In this document: in pieces, positions 25,293 through 33,483 of the stretch
Layout: the number at the start of each line of letters is the position of its first letter
Numbering within the stretch: the first letter of the stretch is position 1
From: Lysobacter sp.
Lineage (GTDB): Bacteria; Pseudomonadota; Gammaproteobacteria; Xanthomonadales; Xanthomonadaceae
Reading direction: 5' to 3'
Length of the DNA: 64,000 bases
Assembly: GCA_019634715.1 (NCBI GenBank)
Contig: JAHCAU010000001.1
Span: 407,501 to 471,500, forward strand
Notes under the pieces: model-generated
The model's input: only the letters and a program-made list of their open reading frames with translations
Told to the model about the DNA's origin: nothing
Database searches by the model: none
Program-made: the position numbers and the translations under genes

Positions 25293-27245
25293 ATGCCCCC
25301 CATCCCCCGCTCCGCCGCCGTTTCCCTGCCGCCCCGCCCCCGCGGTCGCGGCCGCCTTCCCCGGATCCTGATCGCCTTCGGCGCAGTCGCCGCAGCCGGC
25401 ATCGCCCTCGCCGGCCCGGCCGATCTGCTCCGCGACCTGCGCCAGCGCTTCGCCGACCGTGCGCACACGAGTCCGAAGCCGGCCGCCACGCCGGGCGGCG
25501 CGACCGCCACCGCCACGGATCCGCGCTTCGCGCCGCGCCCGCGTCCGAAGCCGCGCCCGGCCATCGGCAACTCCTCGCCGCAGCTGAGCGAGATCCCGAT
25601 GAACCTCACCTTCCTCGACACCTCGCGCAGCGCGTACACCCGCTTCCGCACCTGGGTCGACAACGCCGTGAACGGCAACCCCGGCTATGCCTACGAGGCC
25701 CGCGACTCGGCGCTGATGTACCGCATCAGCCGCGACGTGAAGTACTGCAACCACGCCGTGACCCTGGTCGAGCAGCAGGTGAGCCAGGCCGAAGCCGCGA
25801 TCGCCGCCGGCCAGCGCCCCGCCGTCGCCGCCGACTCCTACCTCGAGGTCGGCCCGATGATCGCCGACGTGGCGATCACCTACGACACCTGCGCCGCGCG
25901 CGTGAGCAGCAGCCAGCGCCAGCGCTGGTCGGCCTACGCCGAGCAGGCGATCTGGAACGTCTGGAACCACCAGAACGCACGCTGGGGCAACACCTCGCAC
26001 CCGTGGAGCGGCTGGTCGGTGAACAACCCGGGCAACAACTACTACTTCAGCTTCGTCGAAGCGACCATGCTATGGGCGCTGGCTTCGCGCAATTCCACCT
26101 GGATGAGCCTGCTCAAGACCGACAAGCTGCCGAAGCTCGAAGCGTATTACCGCAACATGCCCACCGGCGGCAGCCTCGAAGGCACCGGCTACGGCACCGC
26201 GCAGATGCGCCTGTTCGAGCTGTACCGCATCTGGCGCGACGCCACCGGCATCGACCTGGCCAACGCCAACCCGCACGCGACCAACACCATCCAGTGGTGG
26301 GTGCACGGCACCGTGCCGACGCGCACGCACTTCGCGCCGATCGGCGACCAGTCGCGCAATTCCGTGCCCGAGCTCTACGACTACCACCGCCGGCTGATGC
26401 TGGAGGCGCGCCATCTCAGCGGCGACGCCTCGGCGCAGCGCATCGCCAGTTGGTGGTTGAACAGCATCCCGGTCCAGCAGATGGGCCAGGGCGCGAACTT
26501 CCGCTACGACCTGCTGCCGCCGGGCAGCAACGGCACGCCGCCGTCGGCGCTGCACTACCACGGCAGCGCCACTGGCCACCTGTTCGCGCGCAGCGGCTGG
26601 GAGACCACGGCGATGTGGATGTCCTACGTCGCCGGCCCGTACAACGAAAGCCACGCCCACCAGGACCAGGGCGCGTTCACGCTCTACGCGCGGGACTGGC
26701 TGGCGGTGACCGAGAACATCTGGAGCCGCAGCGGCATCCAGCAGGGCACCGAAGTGCACAACACGATGCGCTTCGAACGCAGCAACACCAGTACCCCGCA
26801 ATGCACCGCACCTGCGAACGACCGCATCGTCCACCAGTGCGAATCGCCGCAGTCGGTCGCGACGATGACCGTCACGCCCGGCGCAAACGGCGCGATCACC
26901 GTCGATTCCGACCTGACCCCGGTCTATCGCGGCAACCCGGCGCTGACCCGCTGGACGCGCAACCTGCAGTTCGCCAGCCGCAGGCTCACCGTCCGCGACA
27001 ACTTCACCCTGGGATCGGGCACCACCGCCTTCTTCCAGGTGCAGGTCCCGGTGCAGCCCACGGTCAGCGGCAGCACGATCACCGCCGGCAACCTGCGCGT
27101 GCGCGTGCTGGAACCGGCCAACGCCACCATCACCCTGCGCAACTGGAACTCGGTCAACTCGGGCGAATTCACCAAGGGCTGGCGCATCGACATCGGCGGC
27201 GGCACCAGCACCTATCTCGTCGAACTGAGCGAAGTGACGCCCTGA
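25293..27245 (+). CDS. Second heparinase II/III-like putative polysaccharide lyase
   Basis: 650-residue paralogue of the preceding protein; more than half of the aligned residues look identical (WSGWSVNNPGNNYYFSF, GGSLEGTGYGTAQMRL, FAPIGDQSRNSVPELYDYHR, YNESHAHQDQGAFTLYARDW). It lacks a lipobox. Its N-terminus is basic, with one hydrophobic segment (ILIAFGAVAAAGIALAGP), a signal anchor or uncleaved signal, then a Pro/Ala-rich linker. It thus sits in a different place from its lipoprotein paralogue. The ATG at 25293 is preferred over the one at 25254, which adds an unlikely polar stretch. Substrate unknown, presumably the local EPS. Confidence 0.7.
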   Translation: MPPIPRSAAVSLPPRPRGRGRLPRILIAFGAVAAAGIALAGPADLLRDLRQRFADRAHTSPKPAATPGGATATATDPRFAPRPRPKPRPAIGNSSPQLSEIPMNLTFLDTSRSAYTRFRTWVDNAVNGNPGYAYEARDSALMYRISRDVKYCNHAVTLVEQQVSQAEAAIAAGQRPAVAADSYLEVGPMIADVAITYDTCAARVSSSQRQRWSAYAEQAIWNVWNHQNARWGNTSHPWSGWSVNNPGNNYYFSFVEATMLWALASRNSTWMSLLKTDKLPKLEAYYRNMPTGGSLEGTGYGTAQMRLFELYRIWRDATGIDLANANPHATNTIQWWVHGTVPTRTHFAPIGDQSRNSVPELYDYHRRLMLEARHLSGDASAQRIASWWLNSIPVQQMGQGANFRYDLLPPGSNGTPPSALHYHGSATGHLFARSGWETTAMWMSYVAGPYNESHAHQDQGAFTLYARDWLAVTENIWSRSGIQQGTEVHNTMRFERSNTSTPQCTAPANDRIVHQCESPQSVATMTVTPGANGAITVDSDLTPVYRGNPALTRWTRNLQFASRRLTVRDNFTLGSGTTAFFQVQVPVQPTVSGSTITAGNLRVRVLEPANATITLRNWNSVNSGEFTKGWRIDIGGGTSTYLVELSEVTP

Positions 27246-27263
27246 GCGACGGGGACGATCGGC

Positions 27264-27292
27264 CAGAACGCCCGGCATGCCCGGGCGTTCTG
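27264..27292 (+). terminator. Strong hairpin after the second lyase gene
   Basis: Perfect 12-bp stem CAGAACGCCCGG / CCGGGCGTTCTG with a 5-base loop, 18 bases after the stop codon. No T tract follows, so it may act as a hairpin-only terminator or mRNA 3' end stabiliser. Confidence 0.6.
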
Positions 27293-27450
27293 CATGATGC
27301 GCACGCGGTTTCCTGACGGGATCCGGAACGCGCGGGACGGCAGGCGCGGGCATCGCCGCGCATCGGCACCGGGGCCGGGACGGCGTCGCTAGTATCGAGG
27401 CTCCCCCGAACACACGCATCCGGCGGCGAACGCCATGCGTATCGAACGCG

Positions 27451-28458
27451 ATGCCACAGGATCTGATCGTGCAGCGGCCGGAAGGCCTGTATTGCCCCGC
27501 GGGCGATTTCCACATCGACCCGTGGCGCCCGGTCGCGCGCGCGGTGATCACCCACGGCCACGGCGACCACGCGCGCACCGGCATGGGCGAATACCACGTC
27601 GTGCGCGCGGGCCTGCCGATCCTCGACTGGCGGCTCGGAGAACAGCGCTACCACGCGTACGACTACGATGAGTCCTTCCGTCTCGGCGCCGCCCGCGTCT
27701 CGCTGCATCCGGCCGGGCACGTGCTCGGCTCGGCGCAGGTGCGGATCGAGGTCGACGGCGAGGTCTGGGTGGCCTCGGGCGATTACAAGCGCCAGCCCGA
27801 TCCGACCTGCGCCCCGTTCCAGGTCGTGCCCTGCGACACCTTCGTCACCGAAGCCACCTTCGGCCTGCCGATCCACCGCTGGCCCGACACCGCCGGGGTG
27901 GCGCGCGACATCGTCGCCTGGCGCGACGAATGCGCCGCCGAAGGCGTGGCGGCGGTGCTGTTCTGCTACGCGCTGGGCAAGGCGCAGCGGCTGCTCGCGG
28001 AGCTGCGCGCGTGCACCGACGAACCGGCCTGGATCCATGGCGCGATGGCGCCCGGCATCGACATCTACCGCGAGGCGGGCATCGCATTGCTGGAGACGCG
28101 GCCCGTGGGCGAAGGCGCGCGCGGCGCGGACGCTGCGGGACGATTCGCGGGACAACTGGTGCTGGCGCCGCCCTCGGCGGCCGGCAGCCCGTGGATGCGC
28201 CGCTTCCGCCGCGCGCAGACCGGCTTCGCCTCGGGCTGGATGCTGATCCGCGGCAACCGCCGGCGGCGCAACGTCGATCGCGGTTTCGTCGTCTCCGATC
28301 ATGCCGACTGGCCTGCGCTGCTGCGCACGGTGCGCGAGACCGGTGCGCGCCGCATCATCGCCACGCACGGCAATACCGAGGCGCTGGTGCGCACGCTCGC
28401 GGATGCGGGCCTGGACGCCGGCAACTTCCGCGCCGCCGACGACGGCGGCGACGACTGA
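27451..28458 (+). CDS. Ligase-associated exonuclease (metallo-beta-lactamase fold)
   Basis: 335-residue nuclease of the beta-CASP/metallo-beta-lactamase type that occurs with ATP-dependent DNA ligases. The metal site is visible: THGHGDHARTG (HxHxDH), HPAGHVLGSAQV, SGDYKRQPDPTCAPF and a C-terminal SDHADWPALL with ATHGNTEAL. The family is the ligase-associated DNA exonuclease (TIGR04122). It is the first gene of a four-gene cassette, and its TGA overlaps the ligase ATG by one base. A 205-base gap upstream holds the hairpin and probably a promoter. Confidence 0.92.
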   Translation: MPQDLIVQRPEGLYCPAGDFHIDPWRPVARAVITHGHGDHARTGMGEYHVVRAGLPILDWRLGEQRYHAYDYDESFRLGAARVSLHPAGHVLGSAQVRIEVDGEVWVASGDYKRQPDPTCAPFQVVPCDTFVTEATFGLPIHRWPDTAGVARDIVAWRDECAAEGVAAVLFCYALGKAQRLLAELRACTDEPAWIHGAMAPGIDIYREAGIALLETRPVGEGARGADAAGRFAGQLVLAPPSAAGSPWMRRFRRAQTGFASGWMLIRGNRRRRNVDRGFVVSDHADWPALLRTVRETGARRIIATHGNTEALVRTLADAGLDAGNFRAADDGGDD

Positions 28459-30068
28459 TGCGCCGCTTCGCCGCACTCTATCGCCGGCTCGACCGCAGCA
28501 CCGCGACCCTGGACAAGCGCGCTGCGTTGCTCGATTACTTCCGCAGCGCGCCGCTGCGCGACGCCGCCTGGGCGCTGTGGCTGCTCAGCGGCGGCAAGAT
28601 CGGCGGCGCCGGCGCCAGGATCGCGGGCAGCGCCGAACTGCGCGCCTGGATCGCCGAGGACAGCGGCACGCCGCCGTGGCTGGTCGATGCGTCCTACGAG
28701 CAGGTCGGCGACCTCGCCGAAACGCTGGCGCTGCTGCTCGACGATCCGCCCGCGCAGGCCGTCGACGACGCGCCGCTGCACGCCTGGATCGAAGGCCTGC
28801 TCGCCGCGGCCGGCCGCGACGAAGCCACGCGGCGCGCGGCGGTCGCGCACGGCTGGCGCCATCTCGACCGCGAGGGCCGGCTGGTCTTCAACAAGCTGCT
28901 GACCGGCGCGCTGCGCGTCGGGGTCTCGCAGCGGATGGTGCAGCAGGCGCTGGCCGAACTGTCGGGCGTGGACATCGCCCTGATCGCGCAGCGCATGCTC
29001 GGCCGCTGGACGCCGTCCGAGACTTTCCTGCGCGACCTGCTGTCGCCGCAGCCGCTGCCCGGCGACCGCGCGCAGCCCTATCCGTTCTTCCTCGCCTCGC
29101 CGCTGGAGGCCGGGGCCATGTCGCTCGGCGACGTCGACGACTGGCTGCTGGAGTGGAAGTGGGACGGCATCCGCCTGCAGCTGATCCGGCGCGGCGAGGA
29201 CATCGCGCTGTGGTCGCGCGGCGAAGAGCGGCTTGACGGCCGCTTTCCCGAAATCGAACGCGCGGCGGCGGCGCTGGCGCGCGATGCCGTGCTCGACGGC
29301 GAATTGCTGGTCTGGCATCCGGACGCGGACATGCCCGCACCCTTCACCTCGCTGCAGACCCGCATCCAGCGCCTGAAGCCCGGCGCGAAATCGCTGGCCG
29401 ACCATCCCGCACGGATGCTCGCCTACGACCTGCTCGAACTCGACGGCGAGGACCTGCGCGCGCGGCCGCTGCAGGAACGCCGCGCGCTGCTCGACGCGCT
29501 GTGGGCCGGCAGCCCCGAGGCGCAGGCGCGGATCGCGCTGTCGCCGCCGGTCGATGCGATCGACTGGGCCGCGGCGGCGACGCTGCGCGACAGCGCGCGC
29601 GAACGCGGCGTCGAGGGCCTCATGCTCAAGCGGCGGTCGTCGGCCTACCAGGTCGGACGCCGACGCGGCGACTGGTGGAAATGGAAGATCGATCCGCTGA
29701 CCATCGACGCGGTGCTGCTGTACGCGCAGGCCGGGCACGGCCGGCGCAGCACGCTGTACACCGACTACACCTTCGGCGTGTGGGACGGCGAAACCCTGGT
29801 GCCGGTGGCGAAGGCCTATTCGGGCCTGGACGATGCCGAGATCCTCGACCTGGACCGCTGGATCCGCGCGAACACGATCGAACGCTTCGGCCCGGTGCGC
29901 TCGGTGCGCGCCCATCACGTGTTCGAACTCGGCTTCGAGGGCGTGAACCGCTCGACGCGGCACAAGTCCGGCGTCGCGGTGCGCTTCCCGCGCATCCTGC
30001 GCTGGCGGCGCGACAAGGCGCCCGCCGATGCCGATCGCATCGACGCCCTGCGGGCGCTCGCACGATGA
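28458..30068 (+). CDS. ATP-dependent DNA ligase (cassette ligase)
   Basis: 536-residue ligase distinct from NAD-dependent LigA. The N-terminal DNA-binding domain (residues about 1-200) precedes the adenylation domain, in which Lys234 of LEWKWDGIRLQ (KxDGxR) is the AMP-accepting residue. Further motifs are SRGEERLDGRFPE, VLDGELLVW, EGLMLKRRSSAYQVGRR and WWKWKIDPLTIDAVLLY. The OB-fold follows. Family: ligase-associated cassette (TIGR04120). It overlaps both neighbours, so the four proteins are made together. Confidence 0.95.
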   Translation: MRRFAALYRRLDRSTATLDKRAALLDYFRSAPLRDAAWALWLLSGGKIGGAGARIAGSAELRAWIAEDSGTPPWLVDASYEQVGDLAETLALLLDDPPAQAVDDAPLHAWIEGLLAAAGRDEATRRAAVAHGWRHLDREGRLVFNKLLTGALRVGVSQRMVQQALAELSGVDIALIAQRMLGRWTPSETFLRDLLSPQPLPGDRAQPYPFFLASPLEAGAMSLGDVDDWLLEWKWDGIRLQLIRRGEDIALWSRGEERLDGRFPEIERAAAALARDAVLDGELLVWHPDADMPAPFTSLQTRIQRLKPGAKSLADHPARMLAYDLLELDGEDLRARPLQERRALLDALWAGSPEAQARIALSPPVDAIDWAAAATLRDSARERGVEGLMLKRRSSAYQVGRRRGDWWKWKIDPLTIDAVLLYAQAGHGRRSTLYTDYTFGVWDGETLVPVAKAYSGLDDAEILDLDRWIRANTIERFGPVRSVRAHHVFELGFEGVNRSTRHKSGVAVRFPRILRWRRDKAPADADRIDALRALAR

Positions 30069-32557
30069 ACGCGCGGAGGGTCCGCACTGCGGGCGCGCAT
30101 CGTGCGATCACCGCAGCAGCGGCCATGCGCACGCTGCGCGACTGGTTCGCGACGCGAGGCTGGTCGCCGCTGCCCTTCCAGCGCGAGACGTGGACGCGTT
30201 ATCTGGCCGGCGAAAGCGGGCTGATCCACACGCCCACCGGCAGCGGCAAGACCCTCGCCGCGTTCGGCGGCCCGCTGCTCGACGCCCTGCGTGGCGACGG
30301 CGCGGCCGGTGCGCGGGGATCGGGGCCCACGCTGCTGTGGGTGACGCCACTGCGCGCCCTGGCCAACGACACCGTACGCGCGCTGCGCGAACCCGTCGAA
30401 GCGCTCGGACTGCCGTGGACCGTGGGCATGCGCACCGGTGACGCCAGCGCCCGCGACAAGCGCCTCGCGCGGGCGGGCAAGCTCGACGTGCTGGTGATCA
30501 CGCCCGAATCGCTCGCCCTGCTGCTGTCGTACGACGACACGCCTGCGCAGCTGCAGGGCCTGCGCGGCGTGATCGTCGACGAGTGGCACGAACTGCTCGG
30601 CAACAAGCGCGGCACGCTGCTGCAGCTGTGCCTGGCGCGGCTGCGCGCGTTGTCGCCGGCGCTGCGCACCTGGGGCCTGTCGGCGACGATCGGCAACCTC
30701 GACGAGGCGCGCGACGCGCTGCTGCCGCAGGCGCCGGACGCGGCGATCGTCAGCGGCCCCGCGCCGCGGCGGATGTCGATCCAGACCCTGTTGCCCGGCG
30801 AGCGCGAACGCTTCCCGTGGGCGGGCCATCTCGGCCTGTCGCAGCTGCCGCGCGTGGTCGCGATGCTGGCGCAGGCGCCGACCTCGCTGCTGTTCGCCAA
30901 CACGCGCGCGCAGGCCGAACTGTGGCATCGCGCGCTGGAATCGGTGTGGCCGCACGCGCCCGACACGCTGGCGCTGCATCATGGCTCGCTGGACCCGAAG
31001 CTGCGCCGCGCGGTGGAGGACGGCCTGCGCGACGGCCGCATCCGCTGCGCCGTGGCGACGTCGAGCCTCGACCTCGGCGTCGATTTCCCCGCCGTGGAAC
31101 AGGTGCTGCAGATCGGCAGCCCCAAGGGCATGTCGCGGCTGCTGCAGCGCGCCGGGCGCGCGCGGCATCGTCCGGGCGAGGCCGGCGCGATCGCCTGCGT
31201 GCCGACGCACGCGCTGGAACTGGCCGAATACGCCGCCGCGCGCGTCGCCCTCGCCCATGGCCGGATCGAAGCCCGGCCACCGCCGCGGCTCGCGCTGGAC
31301 GTGCTCGCCCAGCACTGCGTGACGCTGGCGCTGGGCGGCGGTTTCGACGCAGACGCGCTGTACGCCGAAGTCGCCGGCACGCATGCCTATGCCGCGCTGA
31401 CGCGCGCGCAGTGGAACGCCGTGCTCGCCTTCGTCGTCGAGGGCGGCAATGCGCTGTCGCACTATCCCGAATACCGCCGCGTGGTGCACGACGAGGACGG
31501 GGTTTACCGGGTGCACGAACGCCGCATCGCGTTCCGCCACCGCCTGTCGATCGGCACCATCGCCAGCGACGCCGGCATGGCGGTGAAGTTCCTCAAGGGC
31601 GGCCGCCTCGGCTCGGTCGAGGAGAGCTTCATCGGCCGGCTGCGACCGGGCGATCGCTTCCAGTTCGCGGGGCGCACGCTCGAACTGTCGCGCGTGCGCG
31701 AGATGACCGCCTACGTGCGGCTGGCGAAACAGGGCGACGGCGCGGTGCCGCGCTGGCAGGGCGGGCGGATGCCGCTGTCGACCGAACTCGGCCGCGAGGT
31801 CGAAGCCGTGCTGTCGGGCGCGAGCGCGCGGGATGCGCCGGAGATGCGCGCGCTGGCGCCGATCCTCGCCCTGCAGGCGCGGCTGTCGTCCCTGCCGCGG
31901 GCAGGACACCTGCTGGCGGAGTGGTTCGAGGCGCGCGACGGACAGCACCTGTGCGTGTTCCCGTTCGCCGGACGCGCCGTGCACGAAGGCCTGGCCGCAT
32001 TGATGGCGCGACGCTGGGGCCGGCTGGCGCCGAACACCTTCGGCTATGCGGCGAACGATTACGGCCTGATCCTCTCGATGCAGGCGAAGACCGACATCGA
32101 CGCGGAACGCCTGCGCGCCCTGCTCGATCCCGCGCATCTGGTCGACGACCTGCGCGAGGGCGCGAACCTCGCGGAACTCGCGCGGCGCCAGTTCCGCGAG
32201 ATCGCGCGCATCGCCGGCCTGCTGCCGCCGTCGCTGCCCGGCGGCACGCCGCGTTCGCTGCGCCAGTTGCAGGCCTCCGCCGGCCTGCTGTACGACGTGC
32301 TGTCGCGGCACGACCCCGACCATGTACTGCTGGCGCAGGCCGAAACGGAGGTGCTGGCGCACACGCTCGACCTGCCGGCGCTCGAAGCCAGCCTGCGCGA
32401 CTGCGCGGCGCGCAGCATCGACCTGCACCGCCCCCGGTCATTCACGCCGCTGTCGTTCCCGCTCTGGGCCGAGGCGCTGCGCGGCCAGCTCAGCACCGAG
32501 GACTGGAAGATGCGCGTGCAGCGCGCGGCGGCGCGCCTGGAGAAGGCGAATGGCTGA
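30065..32557 (+). CDS. Ligase-associated Lhr-like DEXH helicase
   Basis: 830-residue superfamily 2 helicase of the Lhr group found with the ligase (TIGR04121). Motif I is TPTGSGKT at residues 56-63, motif II DEWHELLG (DEWH), motif III GLSATIGNL, motif VI QRAGRARHRPG. The C-terminal half, about residues 400-830, is the Lhr-type winged helix and core extension. The first ATG (30065) overlaps the ligase stop by ATGA; an in-frame ATG at 30125 is an alternative and closer to the family start. It likely unwinds DNA with strand-specific repair partners in the same operon. Confidence 0.93.
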   Translation: MNARRVRTAGAHRAITAAAAMRTLRDWFATRGWSPLPFQRETWTRYLAGESGLIHTPTGSGKTLAAFGGPLLDALRGDGAAGARGSGPTLLWVTPLRALANDTVRALREPVEALGLPWTVGMRTGDASARDKRLARAGKLDVLVITPESLALLLSYDDTPAQLQGLRGVIVDEWHELLGNKRGTLLQLCLARLRALSPALRTWGLSATIGNLDEARDALLPQAPDAAIVSGPAPRRMSIQTLLPGERERFPWAGHLGLSQLPRVVAMLAQAPTSLLFANTRAQAELWHRALESVWPHAPDTLALHHGSLDPKLRRAVEDGLRDGRIRCAVATSSLDLGVDFPAVEQVLQIGSPKGMSRLLQRAGRARHRPGEAGAIACVPTHALELAEYAAARVALAHGRIEARPPPRLALDVLAQHCVTLALGGGFDADALYAEVAGTHAYAALTRAQWNAVLAFVVEGGNALSHYPEYRRVVHDEDGVYRVHERRIAFRHRLSIGTIASDAGMAVKFLKGGRLGSVEESFIGRLRPGDRFQFAGRTLELSRVREMTAYVRLAKQGDGAVPRWQGGRMPLSTELGREVEAVLSGASARDAPEMRALAPILALQARLSSLPRAGHLLAEWFEARDGQHLCVFPFAGRAVHEGLAALMARRWGRLAPNTFGYAANDYGLILSMQAKTDIDAERLRALLDPAHLVDDLREGANLAELARRQFREIARIAGLLPPSLPGGTPRSLRQLQASAGLLYDVLSRHDPDHVLLAQAETEVLAHTLDLPALEASLRDCAARSIDLHRPRSFTPLSFPLWAEALRGQLSTEDWKMRVQRAAARLEKANG

Positions 32558-33200
32558 GCGCATCGAAGTCGATATCGCCGGCGAGCGGATGCACCTGCTC
32601 GCCGACCGCGCGCTGTTCTGGCCCGCGCGCGGGCGCCTGCTGATCGCCGACCTGCACCTGGGCAAGGGCGACGTGTTCCGCGCCGCAGGCATCGCGCTGC
32701 CCAGCGGCGGCACCGCGCACGATCTGGCGCGGCTCGACCGCCTCACCGCCGCCACCGGCGCGGACGAACTGTGGGTGCTCGGCGATCTGCTGCACGGCGC
32801 GACCGATCACGCGCGCTGGCGCGAAGGCTGGGACCGCTGGCGCGATGCGCACGCCGGCCTGCGCATCGCCGCGCTGCGCGGCAACCACGACCGGCATCGC
32901 GATGCCGCCGGGCTGCAGATCGAGGCGCTCGGCGAATCGATGGCCGACGGCGACATCCTGATGCGCCACGACCCCTGTCCGGATCCGTCGCGGCACGTGA
33001 TCGCCGGGCACCTGCATCCGGCCCTGCGCCTGCCCGGTGTCCGCCGCGCGCTGCCCGGCTTCTGGCTGCGTCCGGGCCTGACGGTACTGCCGGCGTTCTC
33101 GGCCTTCACCGGCGGGCAGATCGTCGAACCCGGTGCCGGCGACTGCTTCGCGGTCTGCGTCGACGGACACATCGCGATGGTCCGGACGGGCCGGGGATGA
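32550..33200 (+). CDS. pdeM: Ligase-associated metallophosphoesterase
   Basis: 216-residue calcineurin-like phosphoesterase, the fourth cassette member (TIGR04123). The two-metal site is plain: LIADLHLGKGD, VLGDLLHGATDH, ALRGNHDRH, RHDPCP and VIAGHLHPALRL. Known relatives cleave phosphodiesters, including 2',3'-cyclic phosphates and RNA/DNA ends. The start overlaps the helicase stop by 8 bases. It ends the operon. Confidence 0.92.
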   Translation: MAERIEVDIAGERMHLLADRALFWPARGRLLIADLHLGKGDVFRAAGIALPSGGTAHDLARLDRLTAATGADELWVLGDLLHGATDHARWREGWDRWRDAHAGLRIAALRGNHDRHRDAAGLQIEALGESMADGDILMRHDPCPDPSRHVIAGHLHPALRLPGVRRALPGFWLRPGLTVLPAFSAFTGGQIVEPGAGDCFAVCVDGHIAMVRTGRG

Positions 33201-33204
33201 CCCG

Positions 33205-33234
33205 AAAAAAAATGCCCCGGGAGAGCCCCGGGGC
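33205..33234 (-). terminator. Rho-independent terminator for the subtilase transcript
   Basis: On the minus strand an 8-bp stem GCCCCGGG/CCCGGGGC with a 5-base loop is followed by eight T (A8 at 33205-33212 on the plus strand). The orientation fits the end of the minus-strand subtilase transcript, leaving a 3' untranslated region of about 250 bases; no gene was seen in it. Confidence 0.85.
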
Positions 33235-33483
33235 GAGTGCAATGCATCCTTGCGATCGTGAATCAACGCGCTGCACCGACGATGCGCATCGCGCATCGGA
33301 TCGGTCGGCTGCCATGGAACGTGGCAAAACGCTCCCGTTCGCCCCCCGGAGGCATCGAACGCGACAGCCGGGTCGATGGGATGCCGGGTCCGGCCGGCAT
33401 GGCCGGACCCACCGCGCGCCCCGTCCCGGGCGTCCTCCCGGGTCGCCCCGGGCCGAGGACGGGACCCGCGCATCCCGTCGGCC

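Noticed and set aside
29915..32428. An 837-codon minus-strand frame opposite the helicase
   Set aside because: No domain and very biased composition; the plus strand carries all helicase motifs.
33235..33483. Possible small gene between the subtilase stop and its terminator
   Set aside because: Frames here lack a ribosome site and any recognisable content; treated as 3' untranslated region.
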